Shown here: positions 18,039 through 27,700 of the stretch, one piece after another
Numbering within the stretch: the first letter of the stretch is position 1
Layout of the letters: the number at the start of each line of letters is the position of its first letter
DNA from: Gardnerella vaginalis
GTDB taxonomy: Bacteria > Actinomycetota > Actinomycetes > Actinomycetales > Bifidobacteriaceae
Reading direction: 5' to 3'
Assembly (NCBI RefSeq): GCF_001546455.1
Contig: NZ_KQ956810.1
Location: forward strand, 58,667-97,474
Length of the DNA stretch: 38,808 nt
Notes under the pieces: model-generated
Told to the model about the DNA's origin: nothing
The model's input: only the letters and a program-made list of their open reading frames with translations
Database searches by the model: none
Program-made: the position numbers and the translations under genes

Positions 18039-18839
18039 TCAGACAATAGGCTCTACCTGGTTAAAGCCAAGCTCCACAGGAGTTTCGCGACCAAAGATAG
18101 AAACAAGAACCGTAAGCTTTTGCGTTGTAGGATCCACGTCGGAGACGACCGCAGCCATAGTTGCAAATGGACCATCGGTAACTGTAACCTGATCGCCAAC
18201 CTTGTAAGCAACTTCCACCTTGCGCTTGCGAGCGGCCGCTGGCTTATCTCCAGCCTTCTTCAACGCCTCAGACGCAATCATAGGAGCCATCATGTCAATA
18301 ACTTCCTTGCGGCTAAGCGGCGCTGGCTCCTTAGATGGGCCAACAAAACCAGTAACGCCTTCGGTCTCGCGCACAATACGGCGAGCATTCTCGTCTGGCC
18401 ACATGCGAATCAAAACATAGCCAGGAACGCGCACGCGGGTAATAACCTTCTTGCCCTTGTCTGTGTGCTTTTCCACCTCTTCCATTGGCACTTCAATCTG
18501 GAAAATCTTATCTTCCAGGCCAAAGCTTTGAACGCGAGATTCAACGTTAGTTTTAACGCGCTTCTCGTAGCCAGAGTAGGTGTGAAGAACGTACCACTTG
18601 CCTTCTAGGGTTCGCAAAGTCTTGGAAAACTCAGCAACTGCTGCGGCGCCAGCATCTGCAGGATCTGCATCGCTAGCAACATCGGCATCGCTAGCAGCAT
18701 CGGCGCTATTTTCCGCTGGCAAATCGCCAGCAGCCGTAGATTCAGACTGCTCAGGCGCATCTGCAGCAACGGAAGCTGCATCTAAATCAGCAAAATTATC
18801 TACAGACTCAACATCTTCGAGATTCAACTCGTCAGTCAT
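18039..18839 (-). CDS. nusG: Transcription termination/antitermination factor NusG
   Basis: NusG binds RNA polymerase and couples it to Rho or the ribosome. The 266-residue protein has an acidic Ala/Asp-rich extension (1-80) typical of Actinobacteria. The NGN domain follows ([18 protein letters not shown] from residue 81, then [30 protein letters not shown]). The C-terminal KOW domain contains [23 protein letters not shown] and ends [14 protein letters not shown] about 9 nt before ATG 18839 supports the start. It follows secE by 28 bp, the universal order, and both probably share the transcript that begins at tRNA-Trp. The usual downstream rplK-rplA pair is absent; a tandem-repeat tract and birA follow instead. 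Confidence 0.97.
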   Translation of the reverse strand: MTDELNLEDVESVDNFADLDAASVAADAPEQSESTAAGDLPAENSADAASDADVASDADPADAGAAAVAEFSKTLRTLEGKWYVLHTYSGYEKRVKTNVESRVQSFGLEDKIFQIEVPMEEVEKHTDKGKKVITRVRVPGYVLIRMWPDENARRIVRETEGVTGFVGPSKEPAPLSRKEVIDMMAPMIASEALKKAGDKPAAARKRKVEVAYKVGDQVTVTDGPFATMAAVVSDVDPTTQKLTVLVSIFGRETPVELGFNQVEPIV

Positions 18840-18867
18840 ATTTGCACACCCTCAAAATTCGTCGAAA

Positions 18868-19083
18868 TCAGCCAAACAGCCACATAACGGACTTGCCTAA
18901 ACCGAAGTCCATAACAGTGACAAAAACCATCAAGAAAATAACAAAAATAAACACGGAAGCAGACCAAGCAAACAGCTCTTTGCCGTGTGGAGCTACGACT
19001 TTGCGCGTCTCGTCAATGGTTTGCCTAATGAACATGCCAATACGCATGAACAAATTTGGCTTCTTCTCTTTTGCCTTGGCCAT
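18868..19083 (-). CDS. secE: Protein translocase subunit SecE
   Basis: SecE clamps SecY in the general secretion channel. The 71-residue protein is the short single-membrane-span type: a basic start (AKAKEKKPN), the conserved amphipathic stretch RIGMFIRQTIDETRKVVAPHGKELF, then one transmembrane helix (VFIFVIFLMVFVTVMDFGLG). ATG at 19083 has GAAGGA 7 nt upstream; the longer reading that enters the tRNA gene is not real. It sits between tRNA-Trp (38 bp upstream) and nusG (28 bp downstream), the classic trnW-secE-nusG arrangement. Confidence 0.95.
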   Translation of the reverse strand: MAKAKEKKPNLFMRIGMFIRQTIDETRKVVAPHGKELFAWSASVFIFVIFLMVFVTVMDFGLGKSVMWLFG

Positions 19084-19121
19084 GCTTGAATCCTTCGTTT
19101 GAAAATTGTTAACAATAAAAC

Positions 19122-19197
19122 TGGCAGGGACGGCGGGACTCGAACCCACAACCTACGGTTTTGGAGACCGTTGCGCTACCAATTGCGCCACATCCCT
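19122..19197 (-). tRNA. tRNA-Trp (anticodon CCA), CCA end encoded
   Basis: The acceptor AGGGATG pairs with CGTCCCT; discriminator G and an encoded CCA follow. The D arm contains GGCGCAATTGGTAGCGCA, the anticodon loop CTCCAAA gives CCA, and the T arm contains GTGGGTTCGAGTCCCGC. Length is 76 nt with CCA. It precedes secE in the same direction. Confidence 0.97.
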
Positions 19198-19211
19198 AGG
19201 TGAACTTGCTA

Positions 19212-19240
19212 ATCATACCTTAAAAAGGTTGATTTGGCAA
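19212..19240 (-). promoter_or_regulatory. Promoter of the tRNA-Trp-secE-nusG unit
   Basis: TTGCCA (19240-19235) and TATGAT (19217-19212) lie 17 bp apart on the minus strand. The tRNA starts 14 bp after the -10 box, so the transcript would begin just before the mature 5' end. The -35 overlaps a small inverted repeat, TTTGGC/GCCAAA. Confidence 0.78.
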
Positions 19241-19332
19241 AACCGCCAAACATTCATGTTAGCGGAAGGGCAAGATTTAGGGATTTTATTGCGATTAGCG
19301 AGTGTCGCTAAATGCGCGGAAGCTTGCGATTT

Positions 19333-20628
19333 TTAAAACGCGCTGCCGCTTTCAATCCACTTCTTCATGCGACTCATGCCCTCGGCAAGCTGGCTATCTG
19401 CCAAAGCGCACGAGAATCGCAAGTAACCAGGCGCACCAAAAGCCTCGCCAGGAACAGCAGCAACATGCGCTTCGTCAAGAAGCATTTGCGCAAGCACAGA
19501 CGATGTTTCTGGAATCTTAGAATCCTTGCCCAGCGGGCGATTAAGAAGCGCCTCAACGTTTGCAAACGCGTAAAAAGCGCCGTGCGGAAGAGGGCAAGTT
19601 ACGCCTTCCATGCTATTTAACGCTTGCACAATCGCCTTGCGACGAGCATCGAAGGAATCACGCATTTTAGTAACAACGTCTAGGGATCCGCCAACCGCTG
19701 CAAGAGCTGCGCGCTGCGAAATGTTAGAAACGTTAGAAGTCATGTGACTTTGAAGCTTAATCGCGGCTTTTGCGGCCTCAAGCGGCGCAACCATCCAGCC
19801 AACTCGCCAACCTGGCATTGCGTACGTTTTTGCAACGCCGTTCAAAACAAGCAGCTGGTTTCGCACTTCTGGCACCTCTACGCCAATGTACGAAGTTTTT
19901 ACGCCATCGTAATGCAAATGCTCGTAGATTTCGTCGGAAAGCACCCAAATGTGGTGTTTTACAGCCCATTCACCAATCGCGCGAATCGTTTGCGCGCTCC
20001 AAATAGCGCCCGTTGGATTAGAAGGCGAAGTTACAATAATCGCACGCGTGCGCGGGGTGCGAGCAGCCTCAATCGCCTCAATATCTGGCTCAAAACCGCG
20101 ATCCGCGCCAGCCATAACCGCCACTGGCACGCCGCCTGCAAGTTTTACTGCCTCTGGGTAGCTTGTCCAATATGGCGCTGGAATAATAACTTCGTCGCCG
20201 TCGTTTAGCAAAATCTGGCATGCTTCGTAAACAGCTTGCTTGCCGCCGTTTGTTACAACAACTTGATCCGCGCAAACATCGTAGCCAGAATCGCGCTTAA
20301 CTTTGCGCGCAATAGCATCGCGCAGCTCTGGAAGGCCAGCCGTAGCTGTGTACTTGTAGTTTTTTGGGTCTTTGCATGCGTCTGCGGCAGCCTCAACAAC
20401 GTAGAGCGGAGTTGGAAAATCAGGCTCGCCCGCACCGAAGCTAATAACGTCGATTCCTGCGGCTTTCATCGCTTTTGCCTTGCCATCTACTGCAAGCGTT
20501 GCGCTTGGAGCAACTTTGTTAATGCGATTGCTCATGGAGTGCCATTGAGGGTTAGGTGTGCTTTCTGCGATTTGCGACGCGCCTTCTGCGCTATTTACTG
20601 CCATATTTGCTGCGATATTTTCTGCCAT
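19333..20628 (-). CDS. aspC: PLP-dependent aspartate aminotransferase (class I)
   Basis: The 431-residue protein belongs to the class I fold-I aminotransferases, probably interconverting aspartate and oxaloacetate with 2-oxoglutarate/glutamate. Visible landmarks are VISFGAGEPDFPTP, YTATAGLPELRDAIA, VTNGGKQAVYE, SPSNPTGA, and LNGVAKTYAMPGWRVGW with the Schiff-base lysine, ending with LRFSCALADSQLAEG. The order resembles the Thermus/Bacillus-type (I-gamma) aspartate aminotransferases. The first 31 residues are Ala/Ser-rich and not part of the fold. ATG 20628 lacks a clear ribosome binding site; Met9 or Met32 (MSNRINKVAPSAT, where related proteins often begin) are alternatives. Array B2 lies between it and proB. 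Exact substrate range is uncertain. Confidence 0.88.
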   Translation of the reverse strand: MAENIAANMAVNSAEGASQIAESTPNPQWHSMSNRINKVAPSATLAVDGKAKAMKAAGIDVISFGAGEPDFPTPLYVVEAAADACKDPKNYKYTATAGLPELRDAIARKVKRDSGYDVCADQVVVTNGGKQAVYEACQILLNDGDEVIIPAPYWTSYPEAVKLAGGVPVAVMAGADRGFEPDIEAIEAARTPRTRAIIVTSPSNPTGAIWSAQTIRAIGEWAVKHHIWVLSDEIYEHLHYDGVKTSYIGVEVPEVRNQLLVLNGVAKTYAMPGWRVGWMVAPLEAAKAAIKLQSHMTSNVSNISQRAALAAVGGSLDVVTKMRDSFDARRKAIVQALNSMEGVTCPLPHGAFYAFANVEALLNRPLGKDSKIPETSSVLAQMLLDEAHVAAVPGEAFGAPGYLRFSCALADSQLAEGMSRMKKWIESGSAF

Positions 20629-20732
20629 ACTCTACAGTTTAGCCATTACACGTTATTTCCCGATTTTGTTTACGCTTCAACCAGCGTGGCTTCCTATTTA
20701 CTGTTGTAGGAGGGATGGGTGTTTCTGCGTTC

Positions 20733-20861
20733 GCACGGATTAGCCGCGCGAGCGATTTACCGAAAATGTTGCTTAAAACGGCGTGTCGAGCTACAAAATC
20801 GGGAAGATTTTCCCGAAAATGTAGCTCAAAACAGCAAAATCAACAACAAAATCGGGAAAAC
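20733..20861. repeat. Hairpin array B2 (two units, 53-bp period) with an adjacent GGATTAGCC element
   Basis: The unit landmarks TGTTGCTTA (20767) and TGTAGCTCA (20820) are 53 bp apart. Each unit begins with a CCGAAAA motif and ends with AAAATCGGGAA, so the CCGA/TCGG ends can pair. The loop AAAACGGCGTGTCGAGCTA in unit 1 is identical to part of array B1. Just before it, CGGATTAGCCGCGC (20735-20748) matches an element at 38.6 kb and partly one at 2.7 kb. The array fills the proB-aspC gap. Confidence 0.88.
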
Positions 20862-20879
20862 CTCACGCAGCAGCAAGCG

Positions 20880-22025
20880 CTATAAAAGCACAAGGTTATC
20901 GCGATGCACCACAGGATGCGCGTATTGCCGCCCCAAAGTGGCCTCCAAACCGTCCGTTGTAAGCCCCATTATTTGCGGAATCTCGTCTGAATCAAATGCA
21001 ACTAGTCCTTTTGCCAAGTGGTTACCCTGCTCGTCGTCAATCCACACTGGGTCGCTTGCAGAAAAATCGCCAGAAACACCTACGATTCCAGCCGCCAGAA
21101 GACTCGCTCGCCCCGCACAAATGGCCGCAGCAGCGCCAGCGTCAACAATAATCGCCCCGCGCGGATTAGACGCAAACCCAATCCAAAGTCTTCTAGAAGA
21201 AGCACGCGAATTTACTGGCGCAAACACGGTTCCAACGGCTTGCGCCGCCAGAGCGCCCGCAGCGTTGCTTGCACACGTTAAAAGCGTTGGAATGCCAGAA
21301 ACCGCGGCAATATGCGCCGCCTCCATCTTGGTTACCATTCCGCCTGTGCCAACACCCGAGCTACTTGCACCAACTTTAACTTCGTCTAGCACTCTTGTAA
21401 CATCTGGAACGAAGCCAATCCGCTTAGCTCCTGGCTCGCTAGGTGGAGCTGTGTAAAGCGCGTCCACGTCGGTTAAAAGCACCAGCGCATCTGCTCGCAC
21501 AATGTTTGCAACAAGCGCCGCAAGCCTATCGTTATCTCCAAAACGTATTTCGTTGCTAGACAAAGCATCGTTTTCGTTTACAATTGGCACAACGCCTAAT
21601 TCCAACAGCCTAAGCATTGTGCGCTGAGCATTGCGGTAGCGAGAAGGACTTATAGTAACGTCTGCCGTTAGAAGCATTTGCCCAACTTTTAGACCATATT
21701 TTGCAAAAGCCTGCTCGTATTGCGCCATAAGCAGCCCTTGGCCAACCGAAGCCGTAGCCTGCTGAGTTGGAACGTCTTTTGGCCTGGAATCAAAGCCCAA
21801 AAGCCCAAATCCTGCTGCGATTGCACCAGAAGACACAAGCACAACATGCGCGCCGTTGATTTGCGCGCGACTAATGGCATCTACTAGCGAGCGCAGCTTT
21901 TGCACATCCAAATGGCCTGTTGGCGCGGTTAGCGAACTAGACCCAACCTTTACAACTATTGTGTGCGCATTGCTAATTGAACGCCGAACCCCGTTTTCGG
22001 TAGGATCAATTGCTTTACTAATCAT
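20880..22025 (-). CDS. proB: Glutamate 5-kinase
   Basis: ProB phosphorylates glutamate in the first step of proline synthesis. The 381-residue protein has an amino-acid-kinase domain: IVVKVGSSSLT, VLVSSGAIAAGFGLLG, PIVNENDAL, RFGDNDRLAALVA, VLLTDVDALYT, and GVGTGGMVTKMEAA. A C-terminal PUA domain follows from about residue 275 (NPRGAIIVDAGAAAAICAGRASLLAAGIVGVSGDF), which is normal for bacterial ProB and is linked to control by proline. It starts 10 bp after the obg stop, so obg-proB is an operon, an arrangement common in Actinobacteria. ProA and ProC are not in the window. The N-terminal 20 residues are poorly conserved; ATG 22025 with an upstream GGAGAG is accepted. Confidence 0.95.
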   Translation of the reverse strand: MISKAIDPTENGVRRSISNAHTIVVKVGSSSLTAPTGHLDVQKLRSLVDAISRAQINGAHVVLVSSGAIAAGFGLLGFDSRPKDVPTQQATASVGQGLLMAQYEQAFAKYGLKVGQMLLTADVTISPSRYRNAQRTMLRLLELGVVPIVNENDALSSNEIRFGDNDRLAALVANIVRADALVLLTDVDALYTAPPSEPGAKRIGFVPDVTRVLDEVKVGASSSGVGTGGMVTKMEAAHIAAVSGIPTLLTCASNAAGALAAQAVGTVFAPVNSRASSRRLWIGFASNPRGAIIVDAGAAAAICAGRASLLAAGIVGVSGDFSASDPVWIDDEQGNHLAKGLVAFDSDEIPQIMGLTTDGLEATLGRQYAHPVVHRDNLVLL

Positions 22026-22035
22026 TATTAATCAA

Positions 22036-23700
22036 TTACTCTCCACGCCCAAATAGGCTCTGTTCGTCGTGCTTGTCGTCGTCTATAGAAGGATCCGCCC
22101 AATGCCCTTGCTTGCGTTCCGCCATCATAGCGTCTCGCACGGCACTCTTTGCGTCCATCATAGTGTGATAGTCGCGGCGGCGCTCCGCATTCGTGCGCCT
22201 TGCGCCACGCGGGTCATTTGCCTCAAGTCGCAAGTCTTTTCCGCGCGCACCAAGGCTTGCGCCATCCAAACCTTCCGCACCTGCTGCAATGCTTGGATCC
22301 CAGTCAAAGCAAACCATGCGATTTCCGCGGCCAATCCTAATCTCGTCTCCAGGGCGAGCACCCTTCTTGCGTAACTCGTCTTCCACACCAAGCTTCGCCA
22401 AACGATCCGCCAAATAGCCCACTGCCTCGTCATTGTCGAAGTTTGTTTGCACAACCCAACGCTCTGGCTTAGTGCCAGTAATCGTAAACCAAAAGTCGCC
22501 ATTTTTATCTTCTTCGCGCTCGATTGTAAAGTCGCTAGCGCTTCCACGGCCATCATCTCTGCGGCGTCTTAATGCTGGCTGCTCAAGCGGCTGAATAACA
22601 ACGCGTTCTTCTTCGCGCGCGGCCTCTTGCTCGGCAAGCTTTTCGCGCATACTAGCCACCATCTTTCCAAGCGCAAAACCAAGCTCTTTTAAGCCTTCGT
22701 GAGATGCGGTAGAAATCTCAAAAACTGGCAAGCCCATTTTTTCAAAGTCGCCGCGCACAAATTCTGCCAGCTCTTTTGCTTCTGGAACATCAATCTTGTT
22801 GAGCACAATAATTCTCGGACGCTCTGGAATCGGAATTGCCCCAAGTGGCAAATCAAGCTTATTTGCATATTGCGAAAGCTCGTATTCCAAAGCCTTATAA
22901 TCACTGATTGGGTCGCGATTTGGCTCCAGCGTTGCACAGTCGATTACATGGGCAATTATTTCCGTGCGCTCAATGTGGCGCAAAAACTCTAGGCCAAGCC
23001 CTTTTCCTTCGGAAGCTCCTGGAATCAGCCCTGGCACGTCTGCGATTGTGTAGCGGTATTCACCAAAGCTGACTACACCAAGATTTGGAACAAGCGTTGT
23101 AAACGGATAATCTGCGATTTTTGGCTTTGCAGCACTGATTGAAGCTACCAGACTTGACTTTCCTGCAGATGGGAATCCAACTAGTGCCACGTCTGCGATT
23201 GACTTTAGCTCTAGGATTACGTCTCGCTCTTCGCCAGGCTCGCCAAGCAGCGCAAATCCTGGAGCGCGTCGCACCTTGTTTGCAAGAGCGGCGTTTCCAA
23301 GACCACCAGCGCCTCCTGCGGCGACTACGAACTTGTCTCCTACGTGCTGCAAATCTGCCAAAACGTTGCCTGGCTTTTTCTGCGCGCCTGCAGCACCCTT
23401 TGCCTCAAAAACCACGGTTCCAACTGGCACTGGCAGTATAAGATCTTCTCCCTTGGATCCGTCTTTTGTATCTCCCAAGCCCATTGTGCCGTTCTGCGCC
23501 ACGCGATGCGGCATAAATCGGTAGTCGAGCAAGCTATTTGCATTACGATCGGCTACAAATATAACGCTTCCGCCATTGCCGCCATTGCCGCCATTTGGCC
23601 CTGCAAGTGGCTTATATTTTTCTCTGCGCACGCCTGCGGATCCATTGCCGCCGTCGCCGCCTTTAACGTGTACCGTTACTCGATCTACAAAATCGCTCAT
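22036..23700 (-). CDS. obgE: Obg/CgtA GTPase, ribosome assembly
   Basis: This essential GTPase binds the 50S subunit late in assembly and links it to stress signalling. The 554-residue protein shows the three actinobacterial domains. The glycine-rich Obg fold: [36 protein letters not shown]. The G domain: G1 [12 protein letters not shown]2 [12 protein letters not shown]3 [17 protein letters not shown]4 LNKID. The C-terminal OCT domain: about 390-470 with [23 protein letters not shown] charged tail of about 80 residues ([15 protein letters not shown]) follows. AAGG 8 nt upstream supports ATG 23700. It lies downstream of rpmA, as in the widespread rplU-rpmA-obg cluster, but a terminator and hairpin array A2 intervene, so it probably needs its own promoter. 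Confidence 0.97.
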   Translation of the reverse strand: MSDFVDRVTVHVKGGDGGNGSAGVRREKYKPLAGPNGGNGGNGGSVIFVADRNANSLLDYRFMPHRVAQNGTMGLGDTKDGSKGEDLILPVPVGTVVFEAKGAAGAQKKPGNVLADLQHVGDKFVVAAGGAGGLGNAALANKVRRAPGFALLGEPGEERDVILELKSIADVALVGFPSAGKSSLVASISAAKPKIADYPFTTLVPNLGVVSFGEYRYTIADVPGLIPGASEGKGLGLEFLRHIERTEIIAHVIDCATLEPNRDPISDYKALEYELSQYANKLDLPLGAIPIPERPRIIVLNKIDVPEAKELAEFVRGDFEKMGLPVFEISTASHEGLKELGFALGKMVASMREKLAEQEAAREEERVVIQPLEQPALRRRRDDGRGSASDFTIEREEDKNGDFWFTITGTKPERWVVQTNFDNDEAVGYLADRLAKLGVEDELRKKGARPGDEIRIGRGNRMVCFDWDPSIAAGAEGLDGASLGARGKDLRLEANDPRGARRTNAERRRDYHTMMDAKSAVRDAMMAERKQGHWADPSIDDDKHDEQSLFGRGE

Positions 23701-23728
23701 AACTTTACCTTACTTGATGCTCAATACT

Positions 23729-23883
23729 CGGGCACATTCCCCCGCGTTTGTTTCTTTTTCCCCGCGTTTGTTTACTTTTTGGCAGATTTTGGGAACAAAC
23801 TCGGGCAAATGTCCCCACGTTTGTTTCTTTTTGCCCACGTTTGTTCCCATTTCGGCCAATTTTGGAAACAAACTCGGGAAAGT
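23729..23883. repeat. Hairpin array A2: two tandem units, 73-bp period
   Basis: GTTTGTTTC recurs at 23746 and 23819, exactly 73 bp apart as in arrays A1 and A3. The second unit's hairpin pairs GTTTGTT with AACAAAC around GGCCAATT, then CTCGGGAAAGTC as in A1. The array lies between the rpmA terminator and the obg start. Confidence 0.92.
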
Positions 23884-23896
23884 CGTTTGCGAACAA

Positions 23897-23934
23897 ACAA
23901 AAAAGCCGCACCGAACGGGGTGCGGCTAGAAGAT
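23897..23934 (-). terminator. Intrinsic terminator of rplU-rpmA
   Basis: On the minus strand, AGCCGCACC and GGTGCGGCT form a 9-bp GC-rich stem around a CCGTTC loop, directly followed by TTTTTT. It begins just after the rpmA stop and precedes array A2. This is the strongest terminator in the window. Confidence 0.9.
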
Positions 23935-23945
23935 TAATCGGTCAC

Positions 23946-24197
23946 TCAGGCGGTAACTACGTCAACAACCTTGCGATCGCGACGAATACCAAACTTCACA
24001 TTGCCGTCTACCAAAGCATACAGCGTGTGATCCTTGCCCAAAGCAACGTTCTGTCCTGCGTGGAACTTGGTGCCGCGCTGGCGAACAATAATGTTTCCAG
24101 CCACAACAGCTTCGCCGCCGAACTTCTTAACGCCAAGATATTGCGCCTGTGAATCGCGACCGTTGCGCGAGCTGGACGCACCCTTCTTATGTGCCAT
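23946..24197 (-). CDS. rpmA: 50S ribosomal protein L27
   Basis: L27 reaches toward the peptidyl-transferase centre of the 50S subunit. The 83-residue sequence is full length and typical: [47 protein letters not shown]..., read from MAHKKG without the cleavable Firmicutes-type N-terminal extension. AAAGGA lies 6-7 nt before ATG 24197. It follows rplU by 33 bp, and a strong terminator sits 12 bp after the stop, defining a two-gene rplU-rpmA operon. Confidence 0.98.
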   Translation of the reverse strand: MAHKKGASSSRNGRDSQAQYLGVKKFGGEAVVAGNIIVRQRGTKFHAGQNVALGKDHTLYALVDGNVKFGIRRDRKVVDVVTA

Positions 24198-24230
24198 CTT
24201 GCTGTCCTTTCAGGTTTATAACACCGTCAA

Positions 24231-24539
24231 TCAGGCGATGGCCGTGATCTTGACGAGAGTCAACTTCTGACGATGACCCTTGCGGCGAGCCACGCCAGTC
24301 TTGTTCTTATACTTCATAATGCTAATCTTTGGACCCTTAGCTTCGTCGTTAAGAACTTCTGCCTTAACTGTGATCTTTGCAAGATCCTTAGCGCTTAAGG
24401 TCACCTTAGCACCGTCAACAACGAGCGCGACCGGGAATTCCACGGTATCGCCCTTCTTTGCATCGAGACGGTTAACGAGGATGGCGTCTCCAACCTCAAC
24501 CTTCTCTTGATGGCCACCGGCCTTCACAATCGCGTACAT
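24231..24539 (-). CDS. rplU: 50S ribosomal protein L21
   Basis: L21 binds 23S rRNA in the large subunit. The 102-residue sequence has the standard start [17 protein letters not shown] and C-terminal [26 protein letters not shown] at 24539 is chosen because AGGA lies 7 nt upstream; a longer reading from 24557 has no support. A well-formed promoter and a foldable leader precede it. Confidence 0.98.
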   Translation of the reverse strand: MYAIVKAGGHQEKVEVGDAILVNRLDAKKGDTVEFPVALVVDGAKVTLSAKDLAKITVKAEVLNDEAKGPKISIMKYKNKTGVARRKGHRQKLTLVKITAIA

Positions 24540-24559
24540 AATTCGTTCCTTGCTCAATT

Positions 24560-24648
24560 GAAAGCTTTACTTTTGCCTCGCGCGCAGCATTGAACCTGCG
24601 GCAAGACACCGACTATCAAAAATACACCGACCCCTGTACTAACGTCAA
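24560..24648 (-). promoter_or_regulatory. rplU promoter and structured leader
   Basis: On the minus strand, TTGACG (24648-24643) and TATTTT (24624-24619) are 18 bp apart. The roughly 75-nt leader contains a nested hairpin: outer CTTGCC with GGCAAAAG (one bulge), inner GCAG with CTGC around GTTCAATG. L21 operons are often controlled by a leader bound by a ribosomal protein; whether this fold does so is inference. Confidence 0.6.
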
Positions 24649-24717
24649 GGGCTAATTTATAAAGCCGAGTTAAACAGTAGAAACCATTGTACTCGAGCCT
24701 TATACTTTGGGGCGTTT

Positions 24718-27700
24718 TTAGTTTTCGGATTCTTCGCTTTCTTCTTGTGATTCGTCTGTTGTCTCTTGCGATTCGCCCGTTTCTTGCGATTCGCTTTCTG
24801 CTGGAGAATCGGAGGTTTCTAACTCTTCGCTTGCTTCTTGCGATTCGCTCGTCACTTCCTGCAACTCCTCGGTTGCTGGCGATTCTTCCTCGATCTCATC
24901 TATCGAAAAGTCGCCAGCCTCGTCCTTATCGTCCTTGCCGCTATCCAAGCTCTTACGCAAAGATTCCTCAAAGAACGCAGAAGACGCCGCCGCAGCCGCA
25001 ATCTTAGCCAACTTAGCGCGAACATCTGCACTAGACTCCTGCTTAGTCGTAGGAATTGGATCCGCAAGGCTTCCATGGCCGTGCTTATTGGTCTTAATAA
25101 ACGGATCTCCGCCCTTAAGCGCGTACGGATCGGCGTATTCCGAAGACACAGTTGGCTCGTCGTGAAGAATAAACCCGCGGCCCTTGCAAGTTGGGCATTC
25201 TTCCGAAAACGCCTCAACCAAGCCCTGCCCAACACGCTTACGCGTCATTTGCACAAGACCAAGAGAGGTAACTTCCGCAACCTGATGCTTTGTGCGGTCT
25301 CGCGCAAGACATTCAACAAGCCTGCGCAAAACAAGATCGCGGTTTGCTGGCATAACCATGTCTACGTAATCGATCATAACCATGCCACCAATATCGCGAA
25401 GTCGCAGCTGGCGCGCAATCTCTTCGGAAGCTTCAAGATTACAGCGAGTTACAGTCTCTTCCAGCGACTTTCCACGGCCAATAAAACGACCCGTGTTCAC
25501 GTCAATTGTGGTCATTGCCTCCGTGCGATCAATAACAATCGACCCGCCCGCAGGAAGATAAACCTGGCGTTCCATGCCCTTTCTAAGCTGGCTGTCGATT
25601 TGCCATTTATCGAACACGTCTTTGCCCTCATGCTCGGCAGGATCCCAGTATTCAATCTTGCTTCGCAAATCTGGAGCCATCATCTCCAAGTATTCGCAAA
25701 TACGGTCGTACGCACCCTGGCCTTCCACAATCATCTTTTGGAAGTCGTCGTTAAAAATGTCTCGAACAACGCGAATCGCAACGTCTGGCTCGCCTTGCAG
25801 CAGCTTTGGACGCTTTCCGTGCAAGAATTCCTGGCGCTTTGCTTCTATGCGATCCCACTGCTTTACAAGCGACTCAAGGTCCTTTTCGATTGCTTCTTCG
25901 CTAGCGCCATCAGCGGCCGTGCGAATAATTACGCCCATGTCTTTAGGCGCTATTTTACTAACGATTGCGCGAAGTCGGCTGCGCTCGCGGTCGGATAGCT
26001 TGCGACTTACGCCCGTCATTGCTCCAGACGGCACCAACACAAGGAACCTACCAGCAAGAGTTACTTGCGAAGTTAATCGCGCACCCTTATGGCCTATAGG
26101 ATCCTTTGTAACCTGCACTAAAACAGGGTCTCCCGCCTTAAAAGCAAGCTCCATTCTGCGCGGCTGGCCTTCTAGCCTGGTTGCATCCCAGTTGACTTCG
26201 CCAGCGTAAAGCACACCGTTTCTAGCCTGACCAATGTCTACGAACGCAGCCTCCATGCTTGGCAAAACATTTTGCACGCGGCCAAGATAAATATTTCCAA
26301 CGGTTGCAACTTCTTGAATGTCGGAAACGTAATGCTCAACAAGAATGTTGTCTTCTATTACGGAGATTTGCGTGTGACGATCGCGCTCGCGAACAACCAT
26401 AAGTCGGTCAACGTTTTCACGCCTTGCCAAAAAGTCTTGCTCCATCAACAAGTTTTGACGGTTGCGCTCCCTGCGATTATCGCGGCGACGCTGCTTTTTG
26501 GCTTCAAGCCTTGTGGATCCTTCAATATCCGTGATTTCGTCAATATACTGCTGTTTTCTAGACCTGCGACTTTGCGAATCTGTTTCTACTGTATCAAAGC
26601 GCGATTGATCACTCTGGCTAGAATCGTCGGCAGACTTGGACCTACGACGGCGACGCCTACGCGTGTAAATCCCTTCGTCTTGCGATTGCAATTCCTCTGG
26701 GTCTGGAATCAAATTGCGGTCTTCTTGAGAAACCTCAATCTCGTCCACATCATACTTGCTTACGCCCGAATCGAAGGAATCGGAAGAATCTTCGGAATCG
26801 TTGGAATTATTGGCATTATCTGCGCGGCTGGATCTATCAGCCCTATCAGCCCTATCGACTCTAGAAGAACGCCTACGACGGCGACGCCTTGTTACAACGC
26901 CGTCCTCATCGTCTTGCAAATCCGATTCTTTTGCATAGTCTTCATCCAAATCCGCATTATCATTGCGATTGCTGCCAGAATCGTTGCTAAAGCCATCTTC
27001 AAAATCAACATTAAAATCGCTGCTAAAATCGCCCTCATCAAGCCTTCTGGAAGCTTTGCCAGCCTTGCGATTTTCGATTGGCGCGTAGGTTATATCGTCG
27101 TACTCAAGGTCTTCTTCGATTTGCTCAACCTCGGCAGCAGCCCTGCGCTCGGCGGCGTTAAGTCTACGATTTTTGCGCGTTTTACGAGAGTTTTGACTGG
27201 CGTAATCACTGCGGTCACTACGGTCACTACGGTCACTATCACTTGCCTGCAACTCATCTTTAGCAACGCTTCCATCTCGCTCAATTCGCGCGTTTTTATC
27301 ATCGCGATTTGCCCTGGAGCGCACTCGAATCAGCTGAGTATCGTCATCTTGCAAATCGTAATTCTCATCAAACGATTCGCGGGTAACTTTGCCTTTTGCA
27401 GAAGACTTGCTGGATCGAGTTTTGCGTGATTTTCTAGAAGAACGATTGCTATCTTCGCTAAAATCGTCCTTATTTTCTAGATTATCGCTAAAGTCGGAGC
27501 CGCTGCCAGACAGCTTACGACCATTGCGCGAATCGCGACTGCTGCGCTTGCTTTCACTTTGACTACGCGAATCGCGACTGCTGTTTGAACCTTCGTAGCT
27601 TGAATCTAAATCGCTGCTGGACGCAGAATGCGCACGCTGCGGCAAAACTGGCTCTTGGAATAGAAGCGATGTTATTGGACGTATATGCGATTGAGACTGT

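Noticed and set aside
24650..24717. Terminator after the RNase E/G gene
   Set aside because: A GGCTCGAGT/AACTCGGC pairing exists but is imperfect with a long loop and no clear T-run.
26272..27429. A 385-codon plus-strand frame opposite the RNase E/G gene
   Set aside because: It is antisense to the low-complexity Ser/Asp/Arg region, its composition mirrors that bias, and no start signal or family motif is visible.
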